Shown here piece after piece: positions 50,439 to 58,046 of a stretch of 64,000 nucleotides of DNA. The translations under genes and the position numbers were made by a program. Within the stretch, counting starts at the first letter, position 1. Each line of letters opens with the position of its first letter. Source of the DNA: a virus; IMG/VR virus record IMGVR_UViG_3300037083_000054, positions 58,835-122,834 of that record. One strand, given 5' to 3'. The notes below the pieces were generated by a model, which saw only the letters and a program-made list of their open reading frames with translations, searched no databases and was not told where the DNA came from.

Positions 50439-51860
50439 ATGACAGCAGAAACCGCATTCGATCCCAAGGGCAAGCTTTTATTCCAAGCGGAGAAACTCGC
50501 TCAGTTTGCGAAAGGGGATATGTCGTTTTCTCCAGTCGCGGTCGAGATTTCGCCGACAAATGATTGCAATGCAAAATGCCCGTGGTGTGCAGTTGCCGGA
50601 ACAATGATTGCCGTTGAAAACGGATTCAAGCCAATCGAAGACATTCGAGTCGGAGATTTCGTTTATGGGCATGACGGAAAATTGTGTCGCGTGACATCTT
50701 TCGGCAATCGTGAAGTCAGCGAAATTTATCATATCCACTGTTCTGGACATGACATTCTCGTCAGTGGCGAACATCCTTTTTTGACATCGGATGGGTGGAA
50801 GACTGCGGAAGAAATAGCCGTTGGTGACCGTGCGTTTATTCGTGTCCATAAACGGACCGCAAATCTTCAGCAATATGACTGCGAGCATACTGGCAAGACA
50901 CTGGAACGCGGACTGCGGTTTCGATTCGTTTCCATCGCGAAGAAACGTGTTGGCGGATCGCGAGTTTACAATTTCTCGTGCGAGCCATCGGAATCCTACG
51001 AAGCAAACGGTTTCGTCGTTCATAATTGTTTCTACGTTTCATCGGAATACAAATCCCATCATTCGAAAGACGAACTCTCTTGGGATGTTCTGAAAGCTGC
51101 CCTGTCTGAAATGGCTGAAATGGGAGTGAAAGCCGTCACATGGACTGGCGGCGGCGATCCGTCAGTTTATTCGCATATCAACGAAGCGATCGAATATGCA
51201 GCAAGCCTGAATCTCAAACAAGGGATGTTCACGAATGCTTACCGACCCATCGCTAGACCCGATCTGCTTCAATGGCTGCGAGTGACTGTCACTGAGCGAT
51301 TTGTCATCACGAAGCATGTTGCGAAGTATGCCGAAGCCACGAAATGCGGTGTCAACTTTAATTTGTCTGTGGAGAACGCCTCGGAAGTGCTGTCGATGGC
51401 GACGGCGGCACGCGATGCTAAATGTGCGTACTTTCAGATACGTCCCGCGCTCGCGGACCGATGGGAGTTGCAAAAACCAGTTGTGATGCCGGAGTATCTG
51501 AAAACACTCGAAACGGACGATTTCAAAATCATTCTGACCCCCTATAAATTTTCCGATTACATGATGCCGCACGGGTATCCACTCTGTCATTCTTCAGTGT
51601 TTGTTCCATTTTTGTGGCACGACGGAAGCCTAAGCGTTTGTGCATATCACAGCAGCACGCTCGATGAGTTCTCGTTTGGCAACATCAATCAAATGTCGTT
51701 CAAGGAAATTTGGAACGGTGAAAAACGAAAGAAAATGCTGGCAGATGGAATTCGTGTCATCAAATCCTGTCAAAATTGTTGCAAGGGACATGAGGCGAAC
51801 AAAGTCCTTGCGGCGATTCGCGGCGAGATGTCCCCCCCGGACGATGTCGATTTTATTTGA
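50439..51860 (+). CDS. Radical SAM protein interrupted by a mini-intein
   Basis: 473 residues from ATG 50439 (a TTG lies just before it). Residues 43-50 read CNAKCPWC and are the radical SAM cluster motif, but residue 50 is also the first residue of an intein ending in VVHN before Cys197. Splicing would give a 326-residue enzyme reading CNAKCPWCFYVSS. The mature protein then has TWTGGGDPSVYSHI (GGE-like), and a C-terminal Cys set SVCAYHSSTLDEF, SCQNCCKG, like its paralogue at 48672. Without splicing the Fe-S motif and following residues are displaced by 147 residues. Confidence 0.8.
   Translation: MTAETAFDPKGKLLFQAEKLAQFAKGDMSFSPVAVEISPTNDCNAKCPWCAVAGTMIAVENGFKPIEDIRVGDFVYGHDGKLCRVTSFGNREVSEIYHIHCSGHDILVSGEHPFLTSDGWKTAEEIAVGDRAFIRVHKRTANLQQYDCEHTGKTLERGLRFRFVSIAKKRVGGSRVYNFSCEPSESYEANGFVVHNCFYVSSEYKSHHSKDELSWDVLKAALSEMAEMGVKAVTWTGGGDPSVYSHINEAIEYAASLNLKQGMFTNAYRPIARPDLLQWLRVTVTERFVITKHVAKYAEATKCGVNFNLSVENASEVLSMATAARDAKCAYFQIRPALADRWELQKPVVMPEYLKTLETDDFKIILTPYKFSDYMMPHGYPLCHSSVFVPFLWHDGSLSVCAYHSSTLDEFSFGNINQMSFKEIWNGEKRKKMLADGIRVIKSCQNCCKGHEANKVLAAIRGEMSPPDDVDFI
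50586..51026 (+). other. Mini-intein (147 residues, no homing endonuclease)
   Basis: Starts with Cys (CAVAGTMIAVENGFKPIEDI, block A), block B GHDILVSGEHPFLTSDGWKT with the conserved His, and ends RVYNFSCEPSE...VVHN followed by Cys+1. The penultimate His and terminal Asn needed for Asn cyclisation are present. At 147 residues there is no room for a homing endonuclease. The insertion point is directly before the third cysteine of the CX3CX2C motif; Cys+1 restores it. Confidence 0.85.
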
Positions 51861-51926
51861 TCGCAGAATTTCAAATGCGACAGAGGTGGCGTATTTGACG
51901 AAACAATGCTTTTGCTCGGATGAACG

Positions 51927-52679
51927 ATGATTGACAATCTGTTCGTGATCAACCTGAATCGTCGGCCTGACAGAATGACGGAACTCCGAGCGATCCTTCC
52001 GAAGTCGTTGAAGGAAATGAATCCTCAACGCTGGCCAGCGATCGACGGAAAACTCGTTTCTCCACCGAAATGGTACAAATCCGGCCCTGCGGCCTGGGGC
52101 TGCTTAAGGTCTCATTTGAACGTACTTGAGCACGCCATGATGCAAAATCTGACGTCGTATATGGTCTTGGAAGACGATTGTTGCTTTCGCCCGAACTTCG
52201 ACGAAGAATTGTCAAGTTTTTTTGCAGAAATACGAGACAAGGAATGGGGAATGGCTTATATCGGGGGGCAGCTCCTCGACACGTTTTCCAAACCGCCCGA
52301 GAAAATCTCGGAAAATTGCTATAAATCGTGGAATTGCCACCGACTTCACGCCGTAATTGTGAACCATTCCGCGTTTGCAACGTTATACCATCATCTGGTC
52401 TCTGATTGTCCGGACTTAATTGTCGATTATCGTGTTGGCGAATTGCATTCGAGAGGCGAGATTACCGCTCTATGTCCCGCTCGCTGGTTAGTGGGCCAGA
52501 GAGCGAGCCACAGCGATTTAATGGAACGAGACCGACCGAACGATGAATACTGGCTTGATCCGTGCGATGTCTATGAATCACATCAAATGATGTCGGATTA
52601 CTTCAAGGAAAATCCTTTGACAGAACTGGAGGTGGCCGCAAATGCAGCAAGAAGTTCGTCCATTCATGTCTCGAAGTGA
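51927..52679 (+). CDS. GT25-family glycosyltransferase
   Basis: 250 residues. IDNLFVINLNRRPDRMTELR, WGCLRSHLNVLEHAM and YMVLEDDCCFRPNFDEELSS match the first module of the 45342 protein. DDCCF holds the acidic pair expected at the active site. The middle IGGQLLDTFSKPPEKISENC also follows that module. It lacks the extra modules. Overlaps the next gene by 38 bases. Confidence 0.75.
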   Translation: MIDNLFVINLNRRPDRMTELRAILPKSLKEMNPQRWPAIDGKLVSPPKWYKSGPAAWGCLRSHLNVLEHAMMQNLTSYMVLEDDCCFRPNFDEELSSFFAEIRDKEWGMAYIGGQLLDTFSKPPEKISENCYKSWNCHRLHAVIVNHSAFATLYHHLVSDCPDLIVDYRVGELHSRGEITALCPARWLVGQRASHSDLMERDRPNDEYWLDPCDVYESHQMMSDYFKENPLTELEVAANAARSSSIHVSK

Positions 52680-53010
52680 GGAGTTGCCGATTCCTTTTCG
52701 ACCGCCAAGTCGAGAGGAATTGTCTCAACCTGGATTCAGTGATTTGACTGGGTGTCGCATTGGTCGTTTGATAGTCTTGGGACTTGCGGTCACTAAAAGT
52801 AACACTCATGGGAGACCGTGGGTCGTACGGTGCGATTGCGGCTGCTACTCAACAAAAAAAGGCAAAGCGATTGTGACGGAAAGCATCGAATATTTGCATG
52901 TTCCGATGTGCGGGCGATGCATGGATCATGTGAAGCTGAAGAAGAAAGATTTTTTTAATCGCTATGGGCGTTGGCCGACAAAAGAAGAAGAACTCATTCT
53001 TGAAAGGTAA
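52642..53010 (+). CDS. Small zinc-ribbon-like protein
   Basis: 122 residues; GGAGG eight bases before the ATG. RPWVVRCDCGCYSTKKGKAI and VPMCGRCMDHVKLKKKDFFN give a CxC...CxxC zinc site as in a common small phage protein. Proline-rich N-terminus. Function unknown. Confidence 0.55.
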   Translation: MQQEVRPFMSRSEELPIPFRPPSREELSQPGFSDLTGCRIGRLIVLGLAVTKSNTHGRPWVVRCDCGCYSTKKGKAIVTESIEYLHVPMCGRCMDHVKLKKKDFFNRYGRWPTKEEELILER

Positions 53011-53020
53011 TTTCGTGGGG

Positions 53021-53251
53021 ATGCAGAAAAACCGACTGATCGAGAACCTCGAACCGGGCACGATCGTCTCGCTTAATGACGAAGATTGGCTCGCAACGAC
53101 TGAAGATTGCGGCATCAGAAACATCATGCTCGTGCGAGGATTCCATCAATTGATCGTGCCGTGGGGAACGATCGTCAATGTTGTTCGTGAAGCTCCGGCG
53201 ATGTTGCCGCCGAAACGAAAGCGGAAATCATTGGCGAGGTCACTCCAATGA
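53021..53251 (+). CDS. Small hypothetical protein
   Basis: 76 residues from ATG 53021. NLEPGTIVSLNDEDWLATTE and NIMLVRGFHQLIVPWGTIVN look like a small beta-barrel; basic tail (PPKRKRKSLARSLQ). The stop overlaps the next ATG. Confidence 0.5.
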   Translation: MQKNRLIENLEPGTIVSLNDEDWLATTEDCGIRNIMLVRGFHQLIVPWGTIVNVVREAPAMLPPKRKRKSLARSLQ

Positions 53252-53649
53252 AGTCGCGATTCATCGTTCCGATCTATGACTTCGCCGTGACAGTTGTTCA
53301 AGTTCCGGTATCGAAAATCAACGCCGTGCGTGCAGGAATGAACGACCTGCTTGGCGAGCCGGACTCGCATATCAGCTATGCGAATGCGGCCTTTTGTTTG
53401 AGCGAACGAGAATGCGTGCTGTTTTTCACGAACGAAGCGGCTTGCGATGTTGGTGCGGTCGGGCATGAAATCGTCCATTTGGTTGCTGCCATCATGCGAT
53501 CGAGTGGCGTGGCTTATTCGTTCAAGAGCGAAGAAGCGTTTGCTTATCTTCATGGCTGGCTGGAGCGAAGAATCTGGACGATCCTTCACAAGTTCTCTGA
53601 GCGAAAGACGCCGAAGAAGGTAACGGCCAGACGAAAGGCGAAATCATGA
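53248..53649 (+). CDS. HExxH metallopeptidase-like protein
   Basis: 133 residues. DVGAVGHEIVHLVAAIMRSS holds an HExxH motif in a hydrophobic helix; AFAYLHGWLERRIW follows at a distance suited to a third ligand. The basic C-terminus (KKVTARRKAKS) may bind nucleic acid. Similar in idea but not in sequence to the 9327 gene. Overlaps neighbours by 4 bases on both sides. Confidence 0.55.
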   Translation: MKSRFIVPIYDFAVTVVQVPVSKINAVRAGMNDLLGEPDSHISYANAAFCLSERECVLFFTNEAACDVGAVGHEIVHLVAAIMRSSGVAYSFKSEEAFAYLHGWLERRIWTILHKFSERKTPKKVTARRKAKS

Positions 53650-53843
53650 GAGATGGATTGCCTCGCGGGTATGATGAATGGCGGACCCGAAATGCCGAAG
53701 ATGAAGCAGATCGTCGACTGAGTATCGCAGAACGTGAAGAAATGTTGCTCGACCGTGCTGATCATTTGCGGGACGAGGAACGCGACGATGACGAACCTGA
53801 TCCGCGTAAGTGGTCCTATTACGATGAGGAAAACGACGAATGA
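53646..53843 (+). CDS. Small charged protein
   Basis: 65 residues, highly charged (RRLSIAEREEMLLDRADHLR; EERDDDEPDPRKW). No fold recognised. Coupled to both neighbours by ATGA overlaps. Confidence 0.45.
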   Translation: MRDGLPRGYDEWRTRNAEDEADRRLSIAEREEMLLDRADHLRDEERDDDEPDPRKWSYYDEENDE

Positions 53844-53923
53844 CAGAACCTGTTCACATTATCTCTCTCGGTGCGGGCGTGCAGTCATCGACGATGGCTC
53901 TAATGGCAGCGTGTGAACAGTGA
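53840..53923 (+). pseudogene. 5' fragment of a PAPS-reductase-like gene
   Basis: 27 codons: MTEPVHIISLGAGVQSSTMA then LMAACEQ and a stop. ISLGAGVQSSTMALMAA is the nucleotide-binding PP-loop start of phage PAPS-reductase/ATP-sulfurylase-type proteins of ~250-300 residues. Homology stops at ~53920, where an unrelated leftward gene is also cut. The remainder is not in the window. The ATGA overlap with the preceding gene shows it was part of the operon. Confidence 0.6.
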
Positions 53924-54125
53924 ATTCCTCGCCGATCGGCTCTGCGTCCCATAAGAATGAAACATCCTTTGGATGAAGCAATTCAGAACCAGCAATGCGT
54001 CGAAACATTGAACTGTCCGCATCGCGTAACACCGGGAAGATGTGACGCATTCTCGATATCTGGGCGTTTGTGATTTTCGGCACGCGGTGAACGTGGGCGT
54101 AGAGCCAATCATTCGACGTTGTCAT
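53859..54125 (-). pseudogene. Leftward gene cut at the 53.92-kb junction
   Basis: Starts at ATG 54125, overlapping the preceding leftward gene: MTTSNDWLYAHVHRVPKITN, then SRMRHIFPVLRDADSSMFRR. After FLWDAEPIGEE (about 53930) the frame continues into the antisense of the PAPS-reductase fragment, so the true C-terminus is probably lost. Function unknown. Confidence 0.45.
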
Positions 54126-54807
54126 GAACGACCTCTGTTTCCTGTTCCTGCGGCTTTGTCAGCTTCTTCTTTTTCGGACCAATCCATTTTCCCTCCGCGT
54201 TCCATCGCTGATTGAATTGCATTTCATGCTGCCGATAGTGGTGAATCGGTTTCATCGTCTCCCCCAGCATCAATTCCAGATCTTCCTGTTTCGCTTTCGA
54301 TCCCTTGAGCACAATGTCAATGATCCGAGACACGCAAGCCGACCGCAGCGTTTCAAGCTGCGTCTTGTCATGCTCGAAGTGACAGTCCTTTTCAAAGCGG
54401 ACGCGGTAATCCTTGAACAGTCGGATTCCGTTCAACTCGGCAAATTCATTCCCCAATCGCAGGGCCTCGTCCGGCGTGACGCACGGAGCGGATTCAAAGG
54501 CCAATGATCGCTCTTTTTTCGTGAAACGCAGAATCTTCGTCAGGAATCCAGGCCGGAGATTTACCAAACGCATCACAAATCGCTCGTGAATCGTGCAAAC
54601 GTGCGGACGTGGCGTTCCGTCCGGATTCCAATCGGAGGCCAGCCAACGTGAAATGCCGACGTAGGAGAGAATCAGCTTCAGGGCTTTGTCGACCGAAGTC
54701 AGATCGACTGGCTGTTTGTAGAGATCGATGAACGAGCCGAGCATCTCATTCCAGATCTTGGTTCGCTTGGCACAGTGATCAGCATAGGTTTTTGGTTTCT
54801 TCGGCAT
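54109..54807 (-). CDS. Hypothetical protein
   Basis: 232 residues from ATG 54807 (AAAGGA upstream). MPKKPKTYADHCAKRTKIWN, helical middle, ERFVMRLVNLRPGFLTKILR and a basic C-terminus (GKWIGPKKKKLTKPQEQETE). Not recognised. Leftward, unlike the genes to its left, and so part of the inserted segment. Confidence 0.5.
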   Translation of the reverse strand: MPKKPKTYADHCAKRTKIWNEMLGSFIDLYKQPVDLTSVDKALKLILSYVGISRWLASDWNPDGTPRPHVCTIHERFVMRLVNLRPGFLTKILRFTKKERSLAFESAPCVTPDEALRLGNEFAELNGIRLFKDYRVRFEKDCHFEHDKTQLETLRSACVSRIIDIVLKGSKAKQEDLELMLGETMKPIHHYRQHEMQFNQRWNAEGKWIGPKKKKLTKPQEQETEVVHDNVE

Positions 54808-54891
54808 TGATGGTTCCTTTGTTTTCAGCAGATCGGTCTGTCTGGATGAACGCAAGAAAACGCCGGTCGGATCAACGGATTTTCCGTTTTG

Positions 54892-55044
54892 TTACTGAAT
54901 CGAAGCCAAATCGCCCTTCAGATACTTCTCAACCGGGATTCGTTTGCCAGTTTCGTTGTTGACAACTTGCCCATTCTGCATCTGAACCTCCCAATTGGCA
55001 GTATTGGTGCTGTTTTGGCGGCAGGTTTCAAAAATGCTGGGCAT
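54892..55044 (-). CDS. Small hypothetical protein
   Basis: 50 residues from ATG 55044: MPSIFETCRQNSTNTANWEV then VVNNETGKRIPVEKYLKGDL. Possibly the lead gene of the leftward pair ending at 53.9 kb. Too short to assign. Confidence 0.35.
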   Translation of the reverse strand: MPSIFETCRQNSTNTANWEVQMQNGQVVNNETGKRIPVEKYLKGDLASIQ

Positions 55045-55130
55045 GGCATTTGGGCATTGAAGGATGACAAATAATGTCGATTTTTCGGATTCTAAATTTT
55101 GTATCGGAGGGCAGGTGAGAAATGGAAAAT

Positions 55131-55167
55131 TAAAAAACCCCTCGATGCAAGTTGCGATCAAGGGGCT
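55131..55167 (-). terminator. Intrinsic terminator, leftward
   Basis: On the minus strand GCCCCTTGATC...GATCGAGGGG-type stem (CCCCT/AGGGG with GAT/ATC) followed by TTTTTT. It would end the transcript of the lectin remnant. Confidence 0.55.
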
Positions 55168-55439
55168 TTAGTTACGTAAGTCCCAACAATTCCGGCAGAC
55201 CCAACTTTCTCAGGGCAAGTCTGTCAAAACGAGGATGGAAACTCACGATGTCTACTGAATTATACGGCTTATTGCCGCTGTTCTGGTATTCTTTGACCAG
55301 ACGCCAATTTCATTCGATGACCGGTCGCGGCACAAATCTGCTCTGACCATATTGTGCGTGCGGTTCCTGATGGGACCGCTTCGCATATTCTATCGTCAAC
55401 CTTCGGGCTTTTCCAGAGTTGAGTGACTCCTCTTATCGA
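55168..55439. other. Degenerate spacer
   Basis: No intact gene. On the minus strand a fragment NSVDIVSFHPRFDRLALRKL, ending in LGLPELLGLT and a stop (down to ~55173), looks like the C-terminus of a lost gene. I do not recognise it. Confidence 0.3.
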
Positions 55440-55598
55440 CTTTTTGATAAACGGATCGTTTTCCAATAAGGCCTTTTGTTCTGGCGTTGCCGTGGTCTGT
55501 TTCTTCGATTCGTCGTCTTGGCCTAATGTGAGGGAAACGAAAAATGCCGATGCGATAAAAATAAAACATTTTATTTTAGTGGAATCTTTGAACGTCAT
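55440..55598 (-). pseudogene. N-terminal remnant of a C-type lectin gene
   Basis: From ATG 55598: signal peptide CFIFIASAFFVSLTLGQDDE and QKALLENDPFIKKSI, closely matching the first ~55 residues of the 7866 lectin. After KKSI the match ends and the frame runs on ~55 codons without lectin features. The lectin domain is missing and the remnant points the opposite way to the adjacent intergenic repeat copy 2. Confidence 0.7.
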
Positions 55599-55700
55599 GG
55601 CGATTGCGCTCCGCAGTGAAGTCTGACAAGTGAGACGTGTTCTTTTCCGGTCGGCAATGATCCTACCGGCAATGATTCGATGGCTGCCAGTGAGCGGATC

Positions 55701-55856
55701 TGCCATTGCAGTTCAAGATGAATCATGGAAAATGACAAACGCCGCGAATGGGGATTCGCGGCGTCCTCTGATTTCAATGTTCTCGGGAAAGAACCATGTG
55801 CAGTGAGACATGCATGGTAACAACTCCCGGTGCGCCGTCAACTGGGAGTTCTCGCA
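55701..55856 (+). repeat. Structured intergenic repeat, copy 2
   Basis: Matches 8602-8758. The first stem is AACGCCGCGAA/TTCGCGGCGT; both sides of the stem changed together relative to copy 1 (A to G, T to C). The ACTCCC/GGGAGT stem again ends just before the next ATG. Confidence 0.7.
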
Positions 55857-56648
55857 ATGCCTGCTGTGCCTAGCAAGTTTCAATATCTATTTATGTTATT
55901 GAAAAAAGCGTGGGAAATAGAAATCTCAAAATGGTTCTCGACGGTATGGACAACTGCCGTGATGCTTATTGGTGGACTCTCCTGCCTCGCATTTGCTTCT
56001 GGAAACTGGGCTGTATTCGCTTCACAATCTGACACATTGCAGAGAACCGGCTACGGACTCTTGCTGATTGGCGCAATTAATTTACTGCGGTGCATCACAT
56101 CAGCTCCGTACAAAATATATTGCGAACAACTGTCGGACATTAATGAATTGAAGTCCAAATCACCAATTCGAACGATAATCGAGGCGTTCATAGACCAGGA
56201 CCGTTCATATCGAGAGATTAATACGCTTTCAGTGTGTAAAGTCAGCGTTCGCCAACTCGGGACAATTCCAGCTATTCGGGTTCGCGTAAAAATCATAAAT
56301 GCAATCGCAATCGGAGATGACCCAAGCGGAGCGAGGAAAAACTATGCCGACGAAGTGAAAGGCATGGCACTTCAGCAAACGCATGTTGTGGCGCAACCAG
56401 ATCCTCACATACCGTCTCTCGCCGTTGATTCAGACTTTGATTTAGCCGAAACATGGACGGATAAAGATTTCATCAGAATCATGCACGGAACTACCTTTGG
56501 CGGACAGGTAAACGAAAATATCGGTAGACTTCCATGTGGAATATACGAATTAGATCTACGAGCTGAATCAGACAATGCTGATCCAGATATCCTGAAAGTC
56601 GAACTTTCAAGATCAAACGATGGCCGTGTGCGACTTCGTCAAATATGA
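55857..56648 (+). CDS. Membrane-anchored hypothetical protein
   Basis: 263 residues from ATG 55857. Two membrane segments near the N-terminus: WTTAVMLIGGLSCLAFASGN and TGYGLLLIGAINLLRCIT. The rest is soluble with strands (RVRVKIINAIAIGDDPSG; CGIYELDLRAESDNADPD). It replaces the 8759 gene in the same slot between the structured repeat and the terminal repeat. Not recognised; a small membrane-effector role is only a guess. Confidence 0.5.
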   Translation: MPAVPSKFQYLFMLLKKAWEIEISKWFSTVWTTAVMLIGGLSCLAFASGNWAVFASQSDTLQRTGYGLLLIGAINLLRCITSAPYKIYCEQLSDINELKSKSPIRTIIEAFIDQDRSYREINTLSVCKVSVRQLGTIPAIRVRVKIINAIAIGDDPSGARKNYADEVKGMALQQTHVVAQPDPHIPSLAVDSDFDLAETWTDKDFIRIMHGTTFGGQVNENIGRLPCGIYELDLRAESDNADPDILKVELSRSNDGRVRLRQI

Positions 56649-56657
56649 CAATCATTG

Positions 56658-56724
56658 GCATGCCCGTTTAATATGAATCCTGCCCGTTTATTCAGGTCAA
56701 AACGGCATTAAACGGGCAAAGCCG
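56658..56724 (+). repeat. Terminal repeat of a second insertion
   Basis: GGCATGCCCGTTTAAT, CTGCCCGTTTATTCAGG, GGCATTAAACGGGCAAAGCC: nearly the same as 9232-9298. It abuts the interrupted release-factor-like gene. The matching left end was not found in the window. Confidence 0.65.
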
Positions 56725-56876
56725 CTTTATTCTGCTGCTGGCTTCGTTCTGTCTCGCATCGAACGAGCATTCCAGTCGGCTTGTGCTTCACCTGGACAGC
56801 CGATTCAGTTTTGTTGCGATGCTGACCGCCCGGACCGGACCCGCGACAGGTTGAGATTTCAAGGTCGGATTCATTG
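56725..56876 (-). pseudogene. 3' part of the release-factor-like gene
   Basis: Reads leftward: [20 protein letters not shown] then [16 protein letters not shown] and [17 protein letters not shown] is the peptidyl-tRNA hydrolysis motif of class I release factors. It continues in frame from the 59018-59331 part if the IS between them is removed. The end after QNKA is replaced by the terminal repeat at 56658-56724. Confidence 0.75.
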
Positions 56877-56932
56877 GGTAACGATATACTTCGCTCAGAA
56901 CTTTGCAGGTAATTGAAAATGAAAAACCGACG

Positions 56933-57067
56933 TTACTTTTTTCGCTTCTTGGCTTTGTTCTTGGCCAGCTTTTTATCGAGTTCGGCCTTCGGAACCTTGA
57001 CCAGCTTCGATGCCAAATCCTTGAATGCTCCGAAGCCACGCGGCTTCCTTTCCGGTACGTCTGTCAC
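56933..57067 (-). CDS. Small Lys-rich protein at the IS end
   Basis: 44 residues from GTG 57067 (AGGAG upstream), GFGAFKDLASKLVKVPKAEL then DKKLAKNKAKKRKK. A very basic small ORF after an ISXO2-like transposase, possibly an accessory protein. It starts 11 bases after the transposase stop. Confidence 0.5.
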   Translation of the reverse strand: MTDVPERKPRGFGAFKDLASKLVKVPKAELDKKLAKNKAKKRKK

Positions 57068-57077
57068 AATCAATCTC

Positions 57078-58037
57078 CTATTGAATTCCCATGAAACCGG
57101 CATCGTCGATTCCGGCCAACTTACGATAAGTCAGCCGCTTTCCGACGACACCTTTGAGCAGCTTGAAAAACCGATAGCAGTCGTTCACTTTTCGCTGATT
57201 AAATCTCCAAGCCTGCTCGTGACAGTATCTGTGCAGGTGGAACGGCATCACAGCAACGTAGGTTCCCTTCAGTGCTCGTTTGAGCAGGGACCAGAAGTTT
57301 TCAACGCTGTTCGTATGGCATCGCCCGCGAACAAACTCAATCGCATGGTCGACGGCGCTGTGCCGGTATCGGTTGTGCAACGATCCATAGGCCGTGGCCG
57401 CGTCAGTGTAGACGAACGAATCGGCCTCTACGTTGCGAATGATGTTTCCAGCCAAGTTCTCAGCGTCGGCAGCAGGAACGACGAACGTCCTGACATTTCC
57501 TTCGCGTTCCAAGATTCCCTGCACGGCTGTTTTGTTGACCGCTCCCCGACCGTCAATCAGTTTCTTTCGTCGGCCAGCATGCATGTTTTTAGCTTTACCA
57601 CCGACGAATGTTTCATCAGATTCGACTTCGCCATTCATTTTACGGAAGTCGTCCGTCTCCATCGCAACGCGGATTCTGTGAAGCATAAACCACGCCGTTT
57701 TTTGGGTGACGCCGATTGCTCGGCCAAGCTCGTGAGAACTGACACCGTTCTTGCAATTAGCGATCGACCAGACGGCCACAAACCACTTGTCCAGGCCAAG
57801 CGGCGAATCCTCGAAAATGGTGTCAATCTTGTACGAGAATTGCTTTTTGCAGGTCCGAACATTGCATTGAAGTTGTGGACGGCCTTTAACTGGAGTCACC
57901 GATTTTCCTTCACACTTCGGGCAGACAATCTCGCCGTTTGGCCATTTCAGATCGGCCATGACTTCGTTGCAGCGGGCCGGATCGGAAAAGTAGCGGACGG
58001 CTTCGATAAGAGTTTTTGGGAGAGCATTATCTGCCAT
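57078..58037 (-). CDS. IS1595-family (ISXO2-like) transposase
   Basis: 319 residues, full length. N-terminal zinc ribbon CPKCEGKS...CNVRTCKKQF; then an ISXO2-like DDE/DDxN-type core with SDETFVGGKAKNMHAGRRKK, FVYTDAATAYGSL and HTNSVENFWSLLKRALKGTY. It begins 10 bases after the methyltransferase stop with AAGGA upstream. The first ~85 residues recur almost unchanged in the truncated copy at 62884. Confidence 0.9.
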   Translation of the reverse strand: MADNALPKTLIEAVRYFSDPARCNEVMADLKWPNGEIVCPKCEGKSVTPVKGRPQLQCNVRTCKKQFSYKIDTIFEDSPLGLDKWFVAVWSIANCKNGVSSHELGRAIGVTQKTAWFMLHRIRVAMETDDFRKMNGEVESDETFVGGKAKNMHAGRRKKLIDGRGAVNKTAVQGILEREGNVRTFVVPAADAENLAGNIIRNVEADSFVYTDAATAYGSLHNRYRHSAVDHAIEFVRGRCHTNSVENFWSLLKRALKGTYVAVMPFHLHRYCHEQAWRFNQRKVNDCYRFFKLLKGVVGKRLTYRKLAGIDDAGFMGIQ

Positions 58038-58046
58038 AATTGTTCC

